Source: Pontibacter ruber
GTDB taxonomy: Bacteria; Bacteroidota; Bacteroidia; Cytophagales; Hymenobacteraceae
Assembly: GCF_023630205.1 (NCBI RefSeq)
Contig: NZ_JALPRR010000002.1
Span: 62,001 to 126,000 of the forward strand
Reading direction: 5' to 3'
DNA: 64,000 nucleotides
Below are positions 51,913-60,400 of this stretch, one piece after another. The notes beneath the pieces are model-generated. The model saw nothing but the letters and a program-made list of their open reading frames with translations. It searched no databases and was not told the DNA's origin. A program made the translations under genes and the position numbers. Each line of letters opens with the position of its first letter. Position 1 is the stretch's first letter.

Positions 51913-52584
51913 CTAAAATTTAAACCAAACAATTTTCAGTCCTTCTTTGGTATCCTTCAGCTCCATTTGGAATAAATCCAGCACCTCGTTCTCTGTGTAA
52001 ACTCCACCAAAAATAAAGTACCCATCCTTAGTTGCCTCGTAAGAAACAATTCTGGTATCAACATACCCTTCATCAAGCCCACTCTTGATTTCATCAAACA
52101 CAGCGTTAAACTGTTCTTGGTCTACGTCATTGGCTACCAAGCTATAGGCTGCTTGACTGTTGTCGGCGTAAACGTGTTCAACAAAGGGTCTTACTAATTC
52201 TGATATCTCAGAGAATTTAGGTGCTAATTGGGCTAGTTCTGCATGAGAATATTCGAAGGAAGTCGCATGGCTCTTTCCATTTTCCTTATCGCTAACTAAT
52301 TTAATCTTGATGCTAGATAGTGAATCAACCTCCAGTCTCTGCTTTATCTGTAAGGCAGAACCTCTCGCAAAGTCTTCTTTAGGCACCCCATAGCTAAACA
52401 ATGGGCTGTTAGTAAAAGAGAACTCTTTCGTTCGGTTATCTTCGTCATTTGTACTAGCTGTATAAGTTGCCGTGAAAACGCACAAACAGTTAATAGAGAA
52501 ATATTGCATTTTGTCAGAAGAGCATGACAGCAGGAGTGTATTGAAAGTTAAGGCGATAAGAGCGTATCTAGAAGTCTTTTTCAT
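51913..52584 (-). CDS. Hypothetical lipoprotein
   Basis: 223 residues from the ATG at 52584 (MKKTSRYALIALTFNTLLLS). Lipobox LLLSC. The mature part is acidic, with helices at the C-terminus (FNAVFDEIKSGLDEGYVDTR, YTENEVLDLFQMELKDT). No family is recognised. The gene is AT-richer than its neighbours and has few AAGTATA/TATACTT words, consistent with more recent acquisition. The 296-bp gap 52585-52880 upstream shows nothing gene-like. Confidence 0.7.
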   Translation of the reverse strand: MKKTSRYALIALTFNTLLLSCSSDKMQYFSINCLCVFTATYTASTNDEDNRTKEFSFTNSPLFSYGVPKEDFARGSALQIKQRLEVDSLSSIKIKLVSDKENGKSHATSFEYSHAELAQLAPKFSEISELVRPFVEHVYADNSQAAYSLVANDVDQEQFNAVFDEIKSGLDEGYVDTRIVSYEATKDGYFIFGGVYTENEVLDLFQMELKDTKEGLKIVWFKF

Positions 52585-52880
52585 TTTGTAATCTGGATGC
52601 TGCACAACTAGCTGCTAAACGGAAGTTTATTCGGCTTATCTGTCAAATCCGGCGGATAAACGGAGTAAACTTCCTGTTAATATAGTAAAATATAGTTTCT
52701 TTCTCTTCAGCCAGGCTTCGAAACCAGGCAAAGTATAACCGTATTGGAGATGGAAAACACCACGGGATAAGGTATGAAATGCGATAAAGTCAGACAGTGT
52801 TTCTATAGCTACATCAGCCTTAACCTTCCTGTAAGTATAAGCGCAGAATGAAAATGATAGCTACTAGGCTGTACTGTATT

Positions 52881-53516
52881 CTAAGTCAACCTGCCTCTGA
52901 TCCATTTAATTTGCCCGTTGTGGTTGGATTCGTGCTCGCACACATGAAACCACTTGCAGAAGTTGTTGGTAGGGCCCCAGGGCCACTTCCTGTCCACGGC
53001 CATTAGCCAGGCATCGTCACGTTTCCTGAATTCGGTTAAGGTCTTTTCGCGCGTTTCTTCAAGTATGTTCTGGTAATAGTTAAGGCTGTTGCCTTTAATG
53101 TGCTTTCTGGCCGCAGCGCCCAGGTTCAGGGGTATGTCCCACTGCCTGTTTTCTGCTCTTTCCCAGGGCTTGCCTTCAAATGTATTTACCTGGTAAAACC
53201 TTTCAGTGGCTGCAAGGTGCAGCAGCATGGCGCCGATGGTATTTGCCTTCGCATCGTGCAGGTAGTCCAGTTCCTCTACCGTCATCTGCTGCACGGAGCC
53301 AAGCACCACCATGCGCATCCAGTTCATCATGGAAACCAATGTCCCGATCTGCGGCGAAAATCCCTGTCGTGGGCCTATGATATTGATGCCTTCCTCTATG
53401 CTGTTCATACCTGCCCCTGTTTGTGGTAAAAGACAAAATCCAGCGAATCCGGCAGTAAAGGTAGCTGTCGTCCTGATAAAGCACCTGCGGTCGATGAGTT
53501 GGGATTTGGCACTCAT
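52881..53516 (-). CDS. DinB-like protein with twin-arginine-like signal
   Basis: 211 residues from the ATG at 53516 (MSAKSQLIDRRCFIRTTATF). The first ~35 residues contain RRCFIRT followed by a hydrophobic stretch, a Tat-like signal, unusual for DinB proteins which are mostly cytoplasmic. The four-helix bundle has a metal triad of His in MLLHLAATERFY and HVCEHESNHNGQI. DinB/DUF664 members are often thiol-dependent metalloenzymes. The function here is unknown. A terminator lies just upstream on the + strand side. Confidence 0.83.
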   Translation of the reverse strand: MSAKSQLIDRRCFIRTTATFTAGFAGFCLLPQTGAGMNSIEEGINIIGPRQGFSPQIGTLVSMMNWMRMVVLGSVQQMTVEELDYLHDAKANTIGAMLLHLAATERFYQVNTFEGKPWERAENRQWDIPLNLGAAARKHIKGNSLNYYQNILEETREKTLTEFRKRDDAWLMAVDRKWPWGPTNNFCKWFHVCEHESNHNGQIKWIRGRLT

Positions 53517-53546
53517 AAGTATAGGTTTGGCAGGAGCTAATAATAG

Positions 53547-53583
53547 AAAAGCCGTACACAAACTAATGTTGTATACGGCTTTT
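53547..53583. terminator. Hairpin terminator upstream of the DinB-like gene
   Basis: AAAAGCCGTACACAA (53547-53561) pairs with TTGTATACGGCTTT (53569-53582) with one G-T type mismatch around a 7-nt loop. It terminates the leftward gene that ends at 53627. Confidence 0.75.
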
Positions 53584-53626
53584 ATAATTTGGAAGCAGTG
53601 CCCGTAAAGGCTTACAGGTTATACTT

Positions 53627-54406
53627 TTACCAGCGGGCTGAGCTGAACTGCTTGGGGTCGAACCAGCTTTTATCCGTTCTCTCCGGGAAGGAAATATTGA
53701 AGTATTCTTCGTACAGTGTTTTCTTGCCGTTTGTCTTGAAGACGATCTCGGTGGCCACCCAATTGTTGTTGATCTGCTTGTAGTTGTTGATCTCTACATC
53801 GCGTACGGCACCGTTGGAATTGATAATAGACCTGACGGTATAGAGCCGCTCTTTGTCAACCCAGAACTGCGTGGTGGTAGTGTCTGCGGCATTGCTTGTG
53901 CCAACTACATAAACCGGACGGCCCTGCCAGGTAGACTCAGTCATTTGCTGTAAGTTAAAGCCGAGCTGCTGCAGTTTTTCTGCTGTAACCGCCGGCTGCA
54001 GAAAGTATACATCAAAGCTCAGCAGCACGAGGTTGTGCACCATCGGGCGCTTGCTCTTTAGCTCGCCGTTGGCAAAGTTGTAAACGGAATCCTGGGCAAA
54101 CAGAACGCCATTGCCTGTTTCGAAGCCATTAAAGCGAATGTGCAGGTTGCCCGGCTGGCTGTAGATCTCCTGCCATACTTCTTCTTTCGTTACCTGGTCG
54201 TTCTCGTAAAAAATGGCTTTCTGCTCGAAGGCAAAGTTCGGGTACCATTTGTCTTTCCACTTCTGGTACATGGCATTTACTACTTCGGTGCCATCGTTGA
54301 GGCGGGCGCTCTCCGGGCTCATCTTACGGGTACAGGAGGCGGCAAACAGCAGGAGAGGAGATAGGAGAACTAAAAGCAATTTGCGTGTAAAAAGGGTTTT
54401 TCTCAT
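53627..54406 (-). CDS. Hypothetical lipoprotein, LolA-like fold possible
   Basis: 259 residues from the ATG at 54406 (MRKTLFTRKLLLVLLSPLLL), lipobox FAASC. The mature part is a beta-rich domain with a repeated strand pattern (NLHIRFNGFETGNGVLFAQD, GNLH..., RPVYVVGTSNAADTTTTQFW, VRDVEINNYKQINNNWVATE). The last pattern is typical of LolA/LolB-like folds that carry hydrophobic cargo. Function is unknown; the fold call is tentative. Confidence 0.72.
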   Translation of the reverse strand: MRKTLFTRKLLLVLLSPLLLFAASCTRKMSPESARLNDGTEVVNAMYQKWKDKWYPNFAFEQKAIFYENDQVTKEEVWQEIYSQPGNLHIRFNGFETGNGVLFAQDSVYNFANGELKSKRPMVHNLVLLSFDVYFLQPAVTAEKLQQLGFNLQQMTESTWQGRPVYVVGTSNAADTTTTQFWVDKERLYTVRSIINSNGAVRDVEINNYKQINNNWVATEIVFKTNGKKTLYEEYFNISFPERTDKSWFDPKQFSSARW

Positions 54407-54469
54407 AGTTGTATAGGGTGTAAAATAAAATTGCGGCAATATACTTACCTGAGTTGAAGAAGCAGCTAA

Positions 54470-54805
54470 TTAAACGTTCTCCGGATTTTTAGCAAGAGCT
54501 AAGCGCAGGCTAAACATTGCCAGCAGGATCGTTACAGGCGTGAAGAGCATCTTCTCCAGGTCGTTGTTGGAAAGAGCATTACCGGCTGTGTTGAAAAGGA
54601 ACAGCACGAACATTACCCAAAGAGCAACAGAAGTTATCTTTCTGCTGATTCCGGTTTTCAGCATGCCGGCATGCTGGGCTACAATGGCTAGCATTACCAG
54701 GTTTATTGCCACGGATATGCCCTCAAAACGGAGCATCTGCGACGTGTTCTCCAATCTGCCTCCCCACACTGCGTCGAAAGGCACAACCCCCGTCATGATC
54801 AGCAA
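54470..54805 (-). CDS. Small conserved membrane protein; start codon uncertain
   Basis: About 111 residues from a TTG at 54805: MTGVVPFDAVWGGRL, then three spans (ISVAINLVMLAIVAQHAGML, SVALWVMFVLFLFNTAGNAL, MLFTPVTILLAMFSLRLAL). The frame stays open and coding-like further upstream (THSPTYGLLSLLSLFILFHL), which would supply a first membrane span, but no ATG or GTG occurs before the in-frame TAA near 54930. Either a rare start codon is used or the 5' end has been damaged. Function is unknown. Confidence 0.6.
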   Translation of the reverse strand: MLIMTGVVPFDAVWGGRLENTSQMLRFEGISVAINLVMLAIVAQHAGMLKTGISRKITSVALWVMFVLFLFNTAGNALSNNDLEKMLFTPVTILLAMFSLRLALAKNPENV

Positions 54806-54999
54806 ATGGAAAAGTATGAAGAGCGATAACAGAGATAGTAAGCCGTAGGTGGGGCTATGGGTTTTGTGTCGAAGGTGTGCATAGAAAGATCTGTAGAGTT
54901 TGGAGGAGTAAAGGATACTGCCTGCTTATTAGGCGGTATGTTGGTAAAGCTTCTTTTCTGTACTTCACCGTTGCTGCTATACTTGGCTCAGCCGGCGTT

Positions 55000-55443
55000 T
55001 TACTCCCCGAAATTATCGTAGTAAGTGAAGTCTTTTGTGATGAGTCCATCCTCAATTGTAAAGATCGTACAGATTGGCAATTCAAATTTGGATCCGTCCG
55101 GTGCAGTTCCGCGGGATACAAATTCCACAACAACATGCTTATCCCCGGAAGGATAGATCTGGACAACCTCGTCTTGTATGTCGGGGAACATGGTGCTGAG
55201 CTCGCTATACTTCTGAATTGTCTGCTCACGCGTCTGCTTTACAATTCCCTGTTCGAGTGAGGGGTCTTTAAAGTCTGCCGTTACCGTGTACATTCCGGCC
55301 ATTTTCTTCCAATTGTGGTTATTGAAATGGCTATAGTATTGCTTTACGATCTCCATGTTTTCAGCACTCATCGATTGTTGGTTTTGGTTAGTACAGGAAG
55401 TAAGTATTACCAGGGCAGATAAGAATATCAGGATCTTTTTCAC
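55000..55443 (-). CDS. SnoaL-like (NTF2 fold) lipoprotein
   Basis: 147 residues with lipobox LTSC (Cys17). The mature domain fits a SnoaL/nuclear-transport-factor-2-like fold: VKQYYSHFNNHNWKKMAGMY, DFKDPSLEQG, DIQDEVVQIYPSGDKHVVVE, FTIEDGLITKDFTYYD. The pocket of this fold binds small ligands in isomerases and cyclases; whether this one is an enzyme is unknown. It is transcribed alone, leftward. Confidence 0.85.
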   Translation of the reverse strand: MKKILIFLSALVILTSCTNQNQQSMSAENMEIVKQYYSHFNNHNWKKMAGMYTVTADFKDPSLEQGIVKQTREQTIQKYSELSTMFPDIQDEVVQIYPSGDKHVVVEFVSRGTAPDGSKFELPICTIFTIEDGLITKDFTYYDNFGE

Positions 55444-55607
55444 CGGTTGATCAGCTTAAATCAAAAGTATAGAAATCTGTTTCTGGCTTGTCATCGCTTC
55501 AGTGTATATAAGCAACCAGCGACAATACTGAAGTTATGATACTTCGGGTTAAATATAGGATAATCCTATTATTTAAATGCTATCCTTTTGTAAAATATTC
55601 CCAGAGA

Positions 55608-56939
55608 TTACTTGGCCAGGTTTGCATACTTTTTCTGCTGCCGGTATAGGTATAACTCCACCCAAAGCCACAGGAAGACCAGGGTGTACTCTACTGCTAC
55701 CAGCCAGAGGTTTTCGGTGTAGGCGCTGGTGCGGTAGGCGGAATAGCTGAAAATGGCCAGCCCTGACCAGACGGCTGCGTAGCGGAAGTGGCTCATGGCG
55801 GTGAGAGCCACCAGCGTGGTGATGTACCAGGGGTGTACCGTAGTGGAAAGGAACAGGTATACCGTAAGCGCTGCGGCCATGTAGCCAGCCAGCCTTCTTA
55901 CAGAACCCAGGTATTTAACGGCAGCCAGCGCCAGCACCGTAGCAAGTATAGCCAGCGATAAAAGCGGCCCGATCACTGCGATCTGGTTATAGCCTGTCAG
56001 GCGGAAGCCTACCCAACGCAACAGGTAGTATACACTTGCATTAAACTCAAAGCGCTGGAAGTATAAATCTATACTTTGGAAAAAGTTGCCGAGCACCTCC
56101 GGAGTTAGCAGCGGAAAAAACAGCAGGACCAGCATTGCCAACAGCACCAAACCAAAAGCAAGGAAGCGGCCCGCACCAAGTTTGCGCAACACGAACGGCA
56201 GAAACATGAGCGGCAATAGTTTTGCGCCAATAGCCAGTGCGAAAGGAACTGCTGCAATCCGGTAGCGCTGGTAATGCAACTGGTACAAAGCTAATAAGAG
56301 GAAAAAGATCAGTAGCGCTTCAAAATGCAGGTTGCCTGTCAGCTCCAGTATAACGAGCGGGTTCAGGGCATAAAGCAGCATGTACCGGTCGGGCAGGCCC
56401 ATGCGGCGCACCAACCGCAGCAGCAGGAAAACAGAACCAGCCTCAGCCAGAAGTATAACTACCCGCAATACGATCACACTTCCCAACATGCTGTTCGGGA
56501 AGAGCGCTGCAGCCAGCCAGAACACCGCCTGCAACACCGGCGGATAGACAGAGTAGTACTCCTTGGAGTTTAGCTGCTGAAACAACTCCTGTGTAATACC
56601 CGGCAGTGCGGGGGCAGCGTTGCTCAGGTAGTAAGAAGGCAGGTGCAGGTAAGGGTTTTCTCCGTTCAGCAGCAACCGGCCGTCCCACACAAACCGGAAA
56701 TAATCGTCGGAAAGTGCAGGTATGGAAAAGAGGAACAGCAACCTGAAGAACAGGGCGGCCGCTATACCGTGCCAGACGTTAACTTTCTGGGTGGTAACAT
56801 AGGCATACGCTCCAAAGGCAAGCAGCACCAACACCAGCAGTTGTGTAAAATTTTCTCGCGGCGTGGCATACCCCAGTGCCAGGTAGGCAAGGGCAGAAAT
56901 TACCAAAGCAATGTAGGGCACCACATTTTTCCGGACCAT
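55608..56939 (-). CDS. Membrane glycosyltransferase (GT87/PMT-like)
   Basis: 443 residues with about twelve spans. The catalytic-type loop SDDYFRFVWDGRLLLNGENP follows span 3, as in polyprenyl-phosphate-dependent mannosyltransferases (GT87/DUF2029 and PIG-M-like). Such enzymes use lipid-linked sugars on the outer face of the inner membrane. It is the third gene of an operon that first makes a polyprenyl-phosphate sugar, and starts 3 nt after the second gene's stop. Confidence 0.85.
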   Translation of the reverse strand: MVRKNVVPYIALVISALAYLALGYATPRENFTQLLVLVLLAFGAYAYVTTQKVNVWHGIAAALFFRLLFLFSIPALSDDYFRFVWDGRLLLNGENPYLHLPSYYLSNAAPALPGITQELFQQLNSKEYYSVYPPVLQAVFWLAAALFPNSMLGSVIVLRVVILLAEAGSVFLLLRLVRRMGLPDRYMLLYALNPLVILELTGNLHFEALLIFFLLLALYQLHYQRYRIAAVPFALAIGAKLLPLMFLPFVLRKLGAGRFLAFGLVLLAMLVLLFFPLLTPEVLGNFFQSIDLYFQRFEFNASVYYLLRWVGFRLTGYNQIAVIGPLLSLAILATVLALAAVKYLGSVRRLAGYMAAALTVYLFLSTTVHPWYITTLVALTAMSHFRYAAVWSGLAIFSYSAYRTSAYTENLWLVAVEYTLVFLWLWVELYLYRQQKKYANLAK

Positions 56940-56941
56940 AC

Positions 56942-58420
56942 TTATGCGCGTCTGCTATGGAAAAGGGAATAAAAGGAAACGGAGCCAAAGCCTAGTGTCA
57001 ACATCACATGGAAAGGCACCAGCCCGAAATCCTGCAGCCGGAAAGCCGTTACTATCCCATACCCGAAATATAGTGATAGTAGACCTTCCAGCAATGTTAC
57101 CGCATTTATACTTGCCACAGTATAAGCATGTTGCCTCCAGGTGCCCCGGCACTGCACCAGGTTGTGTTTCGGGGTCCGGATGAAAGGTGTTTTTTTACCT
57201 GAATAGCCTTCCAGTACCGCTACACTGTTGTGCAGCGAAAGCCCCATCGACATGGAGAGGAACAGGAAGAACTCCGGTACAAAGCGTTTGGTGGTTAGCC
57301 ACGCGGAGCGGGTTTCCTGGTAAAGGGCAGTCCAGTAAAAGGCCAGCAGCGAAAACAGGCTAAGTATGAGCAGCGATCCGAGTTTAAAAAGAAGCTCCAG
57401 CCCCGGCTCGTTGTGCTTGAGGTAAAGTATGGGTATGCTAAGTATAGCTGTGATCAACACACACACAAACACGCTGCTGTTGAGCAGGTGGAAGGTAGCG
57501 TGCAACTTGGTAAGAAAAGGTACAGGAGAGCGAAGAACCTGCAGCAGGTGTTTGCGGGCAGTTTCGGCGGCGCCTTTGGTCCAGCGGAACTGCTGCGATT
57601 TCAGGGCGCCCATGGCAGCCGGAAGCTCTGCCGGTGCTTCCACCTCTTCCAGGTACGAGAACTGCCAGCCCCGCAATTGGGCACGGTAGCTCAGGTCCAG
57701 GTCTTCGGTAAGGGTGTCGGGTTGCCAGCCGCCGGCATCTATAATGCAGTTTTTGCGCCACACGCCGGCCGTGCCGTTAAAGTTGATAAAATGCCCCCCG
57801 CTGTTGCGGCCGCTTTGTTCAATGGTAAAGTGCGCGTTCAGCCCGAAGGCCTGTAGTCTGGTCAGTAAAGAATATTCACTGTTCAGGTGTCCCCAGCGCG
57901 TTTGCACCACGCCGATGCGCTCGTGCGTGAAGGCAGGAATCGTACGCTGCAGAAAATCGGGAGCCGGTACAAAATCAGCATCAAAAATAGCGATGAAAGT
58001 GCCTGTTGCGCGCTCCAGCCCATACTGCAGCGCGCCGGCTTTGTAACCGGTACGCTCCGGCCGACGGATGTGCTCGAAGCGAATGCCGCTCTCGCTGTAG
58101 TCGCTTATTTTCTGCTGGATAAGGCTGCTGGTATCGTCGGTAGAGTCGTCGAGGAGCTGGATCTGCAGGAGGTGGCGTGGGTAGTCCAGGGCCGCAACCG
58201 CATCGATCAGCCGCTCCACTACATAGCGCTCGTTGTAGAGGGGCAGTTGCACTGTTACGGTCGGCCACTTCTGCGAGGCAGCAGGTGTTAATGGAGGTTT
58301 TTGCTTCTTCTTGCGGGTCCAGTACAGGTAGGTGAGGTGCAGCTGTACCAAGCTGTAGCAGAAAATAAAAGCCAGGCAGATGCCGTACACGGAGACAAGA
58401 AAAAGCTGAAAGATGTTCAT
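56942..58420 (-). CDS. Processive family 2 glycosyltransferase, membrane-bound
   Basis: 492 residues: one N-terminal span, a cytoplasmic GT-A domain (LIDAVAALDYPRHLLQIQLL, DDSTDDTSS, IFDADFVP, TEDLDLSYR and the QQFRWTKGA motif) and a C-terminal cluster of spans. The D, DxD, TED and QxxRW motifs are those of processive enzymes such as cellulose or poly-N-acetylglucosamine synthases. The product is unknown. It is the middle gene of the operon; the first gene ends 26 nt upstream. Confidence 0.9.
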   Translation of the reverse strand: MNIFQLFLVSVYGICLAFIFCYSLVQLHLTYLYWTRKKKQKPPLTPAASQKWPTVTVQLPLYNERYVVERLIDAVAALDYPRHLLQIQLLDDSTDDTSSLIQQKISDYSESGIRFEHIRRPERTGYKAGALQYGLERATGTFIAIFDADFVPAPDFLQRTIPAFTHERIGVVQTRWGHLNSEYSLLTRLQAFGLNAHFTIEQSGRNSGGHFINFNGTAGVWRKNCIIDAGGWQPDTLTEDLDLSYRAQLRGWQFSYLEEVEAPAELPAAMGALKSQQFRWTKGAAETARKHLLQVLRSPVPFLTKLHATFHLLNSSVFVCVLITAILSIPILYLKHNEPGLELLFKLGSLLILSLFSLLAFYWTALYQETRSAWLTTKRFVPEFFLFLSMSMGLSLHNSVAVLEGYSGKKTPFIRTPKHNLVQCRGTWRQHAYTVASINAVTLLEGLLSLYFGYGIVTAFRLQDFGLVPFHVMLTLGFGSVSFYSLFHSRRA

Positions 58421-58445
58421 GCCGGGCTGCTGGTATTATGTTTTG

Positions 58446-59159
58446 CTACAGGTATTTAAAAATAGTAAACAGGATCTTATAGCCTGCCATAACAGAGCCT
58501 TTCACCGTGCCCGATACTTTGGACACGCCGATGCGCTTGCGGTAGCTTACCGGCACCTCCGTAAACCGGATCTTCTGTTTGGCAGCCTTGGCCTGCATTT
58601 CCACGGTCCAGCCATAGTTGCGGTCGCGCATGCCAAGCTGCTGCAAGGCATCAAACCGAATAGCCCGGAAAGGCCCCAGGTCGGTGAAAGAAGCGCCGTA
58701 CAGCCAGCGCAGCAGGGTAGTAGCCAGCCAGTTGCCGAAGATCTGCTGCGGCATCATGGAGCCGCCTTCGCGATCTCCCAGTGCCCGCGAGCCGATCACC
58801 ATGTCAGTATGTCCATCCAGTATGGGTTGCACCAACAGCGGCATCTCTTCCGGGTAATCCGAGTAATCGCCATCTAAAAACACCAGTATAACAGGCCGCG
58901 TGGTGGTTGGTTTGGCAGCTGCATACGCAATGCCTTTCAGGCAGGCGTTGCCGTAGCCGGGGTTGGGTTCATCCAGTACGGTGGCTCCAGCAGCCCGGGC
59001 ATTTGCTGCTGTCTGATCCGTCGAATTATTGTTCACTACAATTACCTCCTGCACCAGCCCCGAAGGTATGGCGGCAATCACTTTGGCTATGGATTCCTCT
59101 TCGTTAAAGGCAGGTATGACAACGTCGATAAGGGGCATGGCAGGTAGTTGCATGCGCAA
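58446..59159 (-). CDS. Dolichol-phosphate mannose synthase-like glycosyltransferase
   Basis: About 237 residues; the start may be any of three Met (59159, 59153, 59138). The domain start PLIDVVIPAFNEEESIAKVI, FLDGDYSDYPEEM (the DxD site) and VIGSRALGDREGGSM match DPMS/UppP-sugar synthases, which charge a polyprenyl phosphate with a nucleotide sugar. No C-terminal spans are seen. As first gene it would supply the lipid-linked sugar for the GT87-like third gene. Confidence 0.88.
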   Translation of the reverse strand: MRMQLPAMPLIDVVIPAFNEEESIAKVIAAIPSGLVQEVIVVNNNSTDQTAANARAAGATVLDEPNPGYGNACLKGIAYAAAKPTTTRPVILVFLDGDYSDYPEEMPLLVQPILDGHTDMVIGSRALGDREGGSMMPQQIFGNWLATTLLRWLYGASFTDLGPFRAIRFDALQQLGMRDRNYGWTVEMQAKAAKQKIRFTEVPVSYRKRIGVSKVSGTVKGSVMAGYKILFTIFKYL

Positions 59160-59298
59160 AGATGCCTAATTTATACTTACGGAACTAAAACAGTGCGCCC
59201 ATGATTTAGAATAAGGCCAGGTAGTACCTTTGCAGCAACTTTTTGAGAGAGCGAGGGTTATACTTAAGTAAGAAGTACACTTAACAGTTGAATTTAAG

Positions 59299-59775
59299 AT
59301 GGAATTACAAGTAGGAGAAAAAGCGCCGGATTTCGAATTGCAGCGGCAGGATGGAGGCTTGTTTCGCCTTTATGATACGCTGAAGGAGAAGAATGTGGTG
59401 CTGTACTTTTATCCGAAAGATAATACACCCGGCTGTACAAAGCAGGCTTGTGAGTTTCGGGACCAGTACGAGATTTTCCGGGAGCAGGGGGCCGAAGTTG
59501 TAGGCGTCAGCTCCGACAGCCCGGATTCTCATAAGAAGTTTGAGAAGCAGTTCCGTTTGCCGTTCATACTACTGAGCGACAAAGGGGGTGGCGTTCGCAA
59601 ACTTTTCGGTGTATCCCGCAAGTTCGGTATTGTGCCGGGACGTGTAACCTTCATCATCGACAGGACGGGTACAGTACAGTATGTGTTCAACTCGCTTACC
59701 AAACCGCTGGAGCACGTAGACAGGGCGCTTGACGTGCTGCGGGCACTGAACAAGCAACAAATGCAGAGCGCATAA
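59299..59775 (+). CDS. bcp: Thioredoxin-dependent peroxiredoxin (Bcp/PrxQ)
   Basis: 158 residues, AhpC/TSA fold: VGEKAPDFELQRQDGGLFRL, then YFYPKDNTPGCTKQACEFRD with peroxidatic C46 and resolving C51 five residues later, as in PrxQ/Bcp. It reduces hydrogen peroxide and lipid hydroperoxides in the cytoplasm using thioredoxin. It is monocistronic, followed by a terminator and the R1-C repeat. Confidence 0.95.
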   Translation: MELQVGEKAPDFELQRQDGGLFRLYDTLKEKNVVLYFYPKDNTPGCTKQACEFRDQYEIFREQGAEVVGVSSDSPDSHKKFEKQFRLPFILLSDKGGGVRKLFGVSRKFGIVPGRVTFIIDRTGTVQYVFNSLTKPLEHVDRALDVLRALNKQQMQSA

Positions 59776-59799
59776 AGGGTATGTAGGTATGTAAAACGC

Positions 59800-59833
59800 A
59801 AGCCGCAGGGGGTAAACCACTGCGGCTTTTTTG
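59800..59833 (+). terminator. Rho-independent terminator of bcp
   Basis: AGCCGCAG (59801-59808) pairs with CTGCGGCT (59820-59827) around an 11-nt loop and runs into TTTTTT. Confidence 0.85.
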
Positions 59834-59846
59834 TTTAAACCTTTTT

Positions 59847-60141
59847 GTCATTTAGAATGCAATGAGAAGTCTAATACTTATAGCTGAGGTTTATACTTGA
59901 TATCTGGCAAGCCTTCTCTTTGTAGCTACCTTCCTTTCTCAGTTTTACTTGCTTATACTTCCATAGCTGTCAATGGTGCGCTCAAGGCCGCGGGGCCTCA
60001 TCCTCGGGCATCGCGCTGCTTTCGCTTCCTTTGCTCCTACGTCGCAATGCCTCGCTTGCGCTCGTCACCAGAACCTCTCGAGGCGCTCAACCCAAGGACT
60101 GCAAACGATACTTCTTCGTAAGCGACTATGCAACAGGAACA
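59847..60141 (+). repeat. Dispersed repeat R1, copy C
   Basis: From GTCATTTAGAATGCAATGAG, through GAGGTTTATACTT, the GC-rich core at about 59975-60018, a variable ~60 nt, and the tail GAGGCGCTCAACCCAAGGAC to CTATGCAACAGG. Compared with copy A, the core differs at a handful of positions, the variable segment is unrelated, and the tail is almost the same. It sits between two convergent genes. Confidence 0.75.
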
Positions 60142-60159
60142 GTTAAGGAAACAAAAGCA

Positions 60160-60356
60160 AAATTCCCCTCTTGAGAGGGGTGCAGGGGTGTGTTTATACA
60201 GCAGCTATGAAAGATATACTTTAAAGTATGGAAAAAGCCGTAAAGCTCCCCTCCTTAGACAAGGAGGGGTTAGGGGTGATTGGAACATTATGAAAGTATA
60301 ACTCCAGCTACACCAAAGGCTCATTCCCTCCTCGGAGGGGTGCAGGGGTGGGTTTA
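60160..60356 (+). repeat. G-run/C-run palindromes next to R1-C
   Basis: Three units: TTCCCCTCTTGAGAGGGGTG (60162-60181), CTCCCCTCCTTAGACAAGGA then GGGGTTAGGGG (60246-60281), and CTCCTCGGAGGGGTGCAGGG (60328-60347). All read rightward like those beside R1-A. The 625-bp stretch 59776-60400 holds only the terminator, R1-C and these. Confidence 0.65.
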
Positions 60357-60400
60357 TACTTTGTATGGAGCGTATGAGAATTGCATAGCCTGACCAAACC

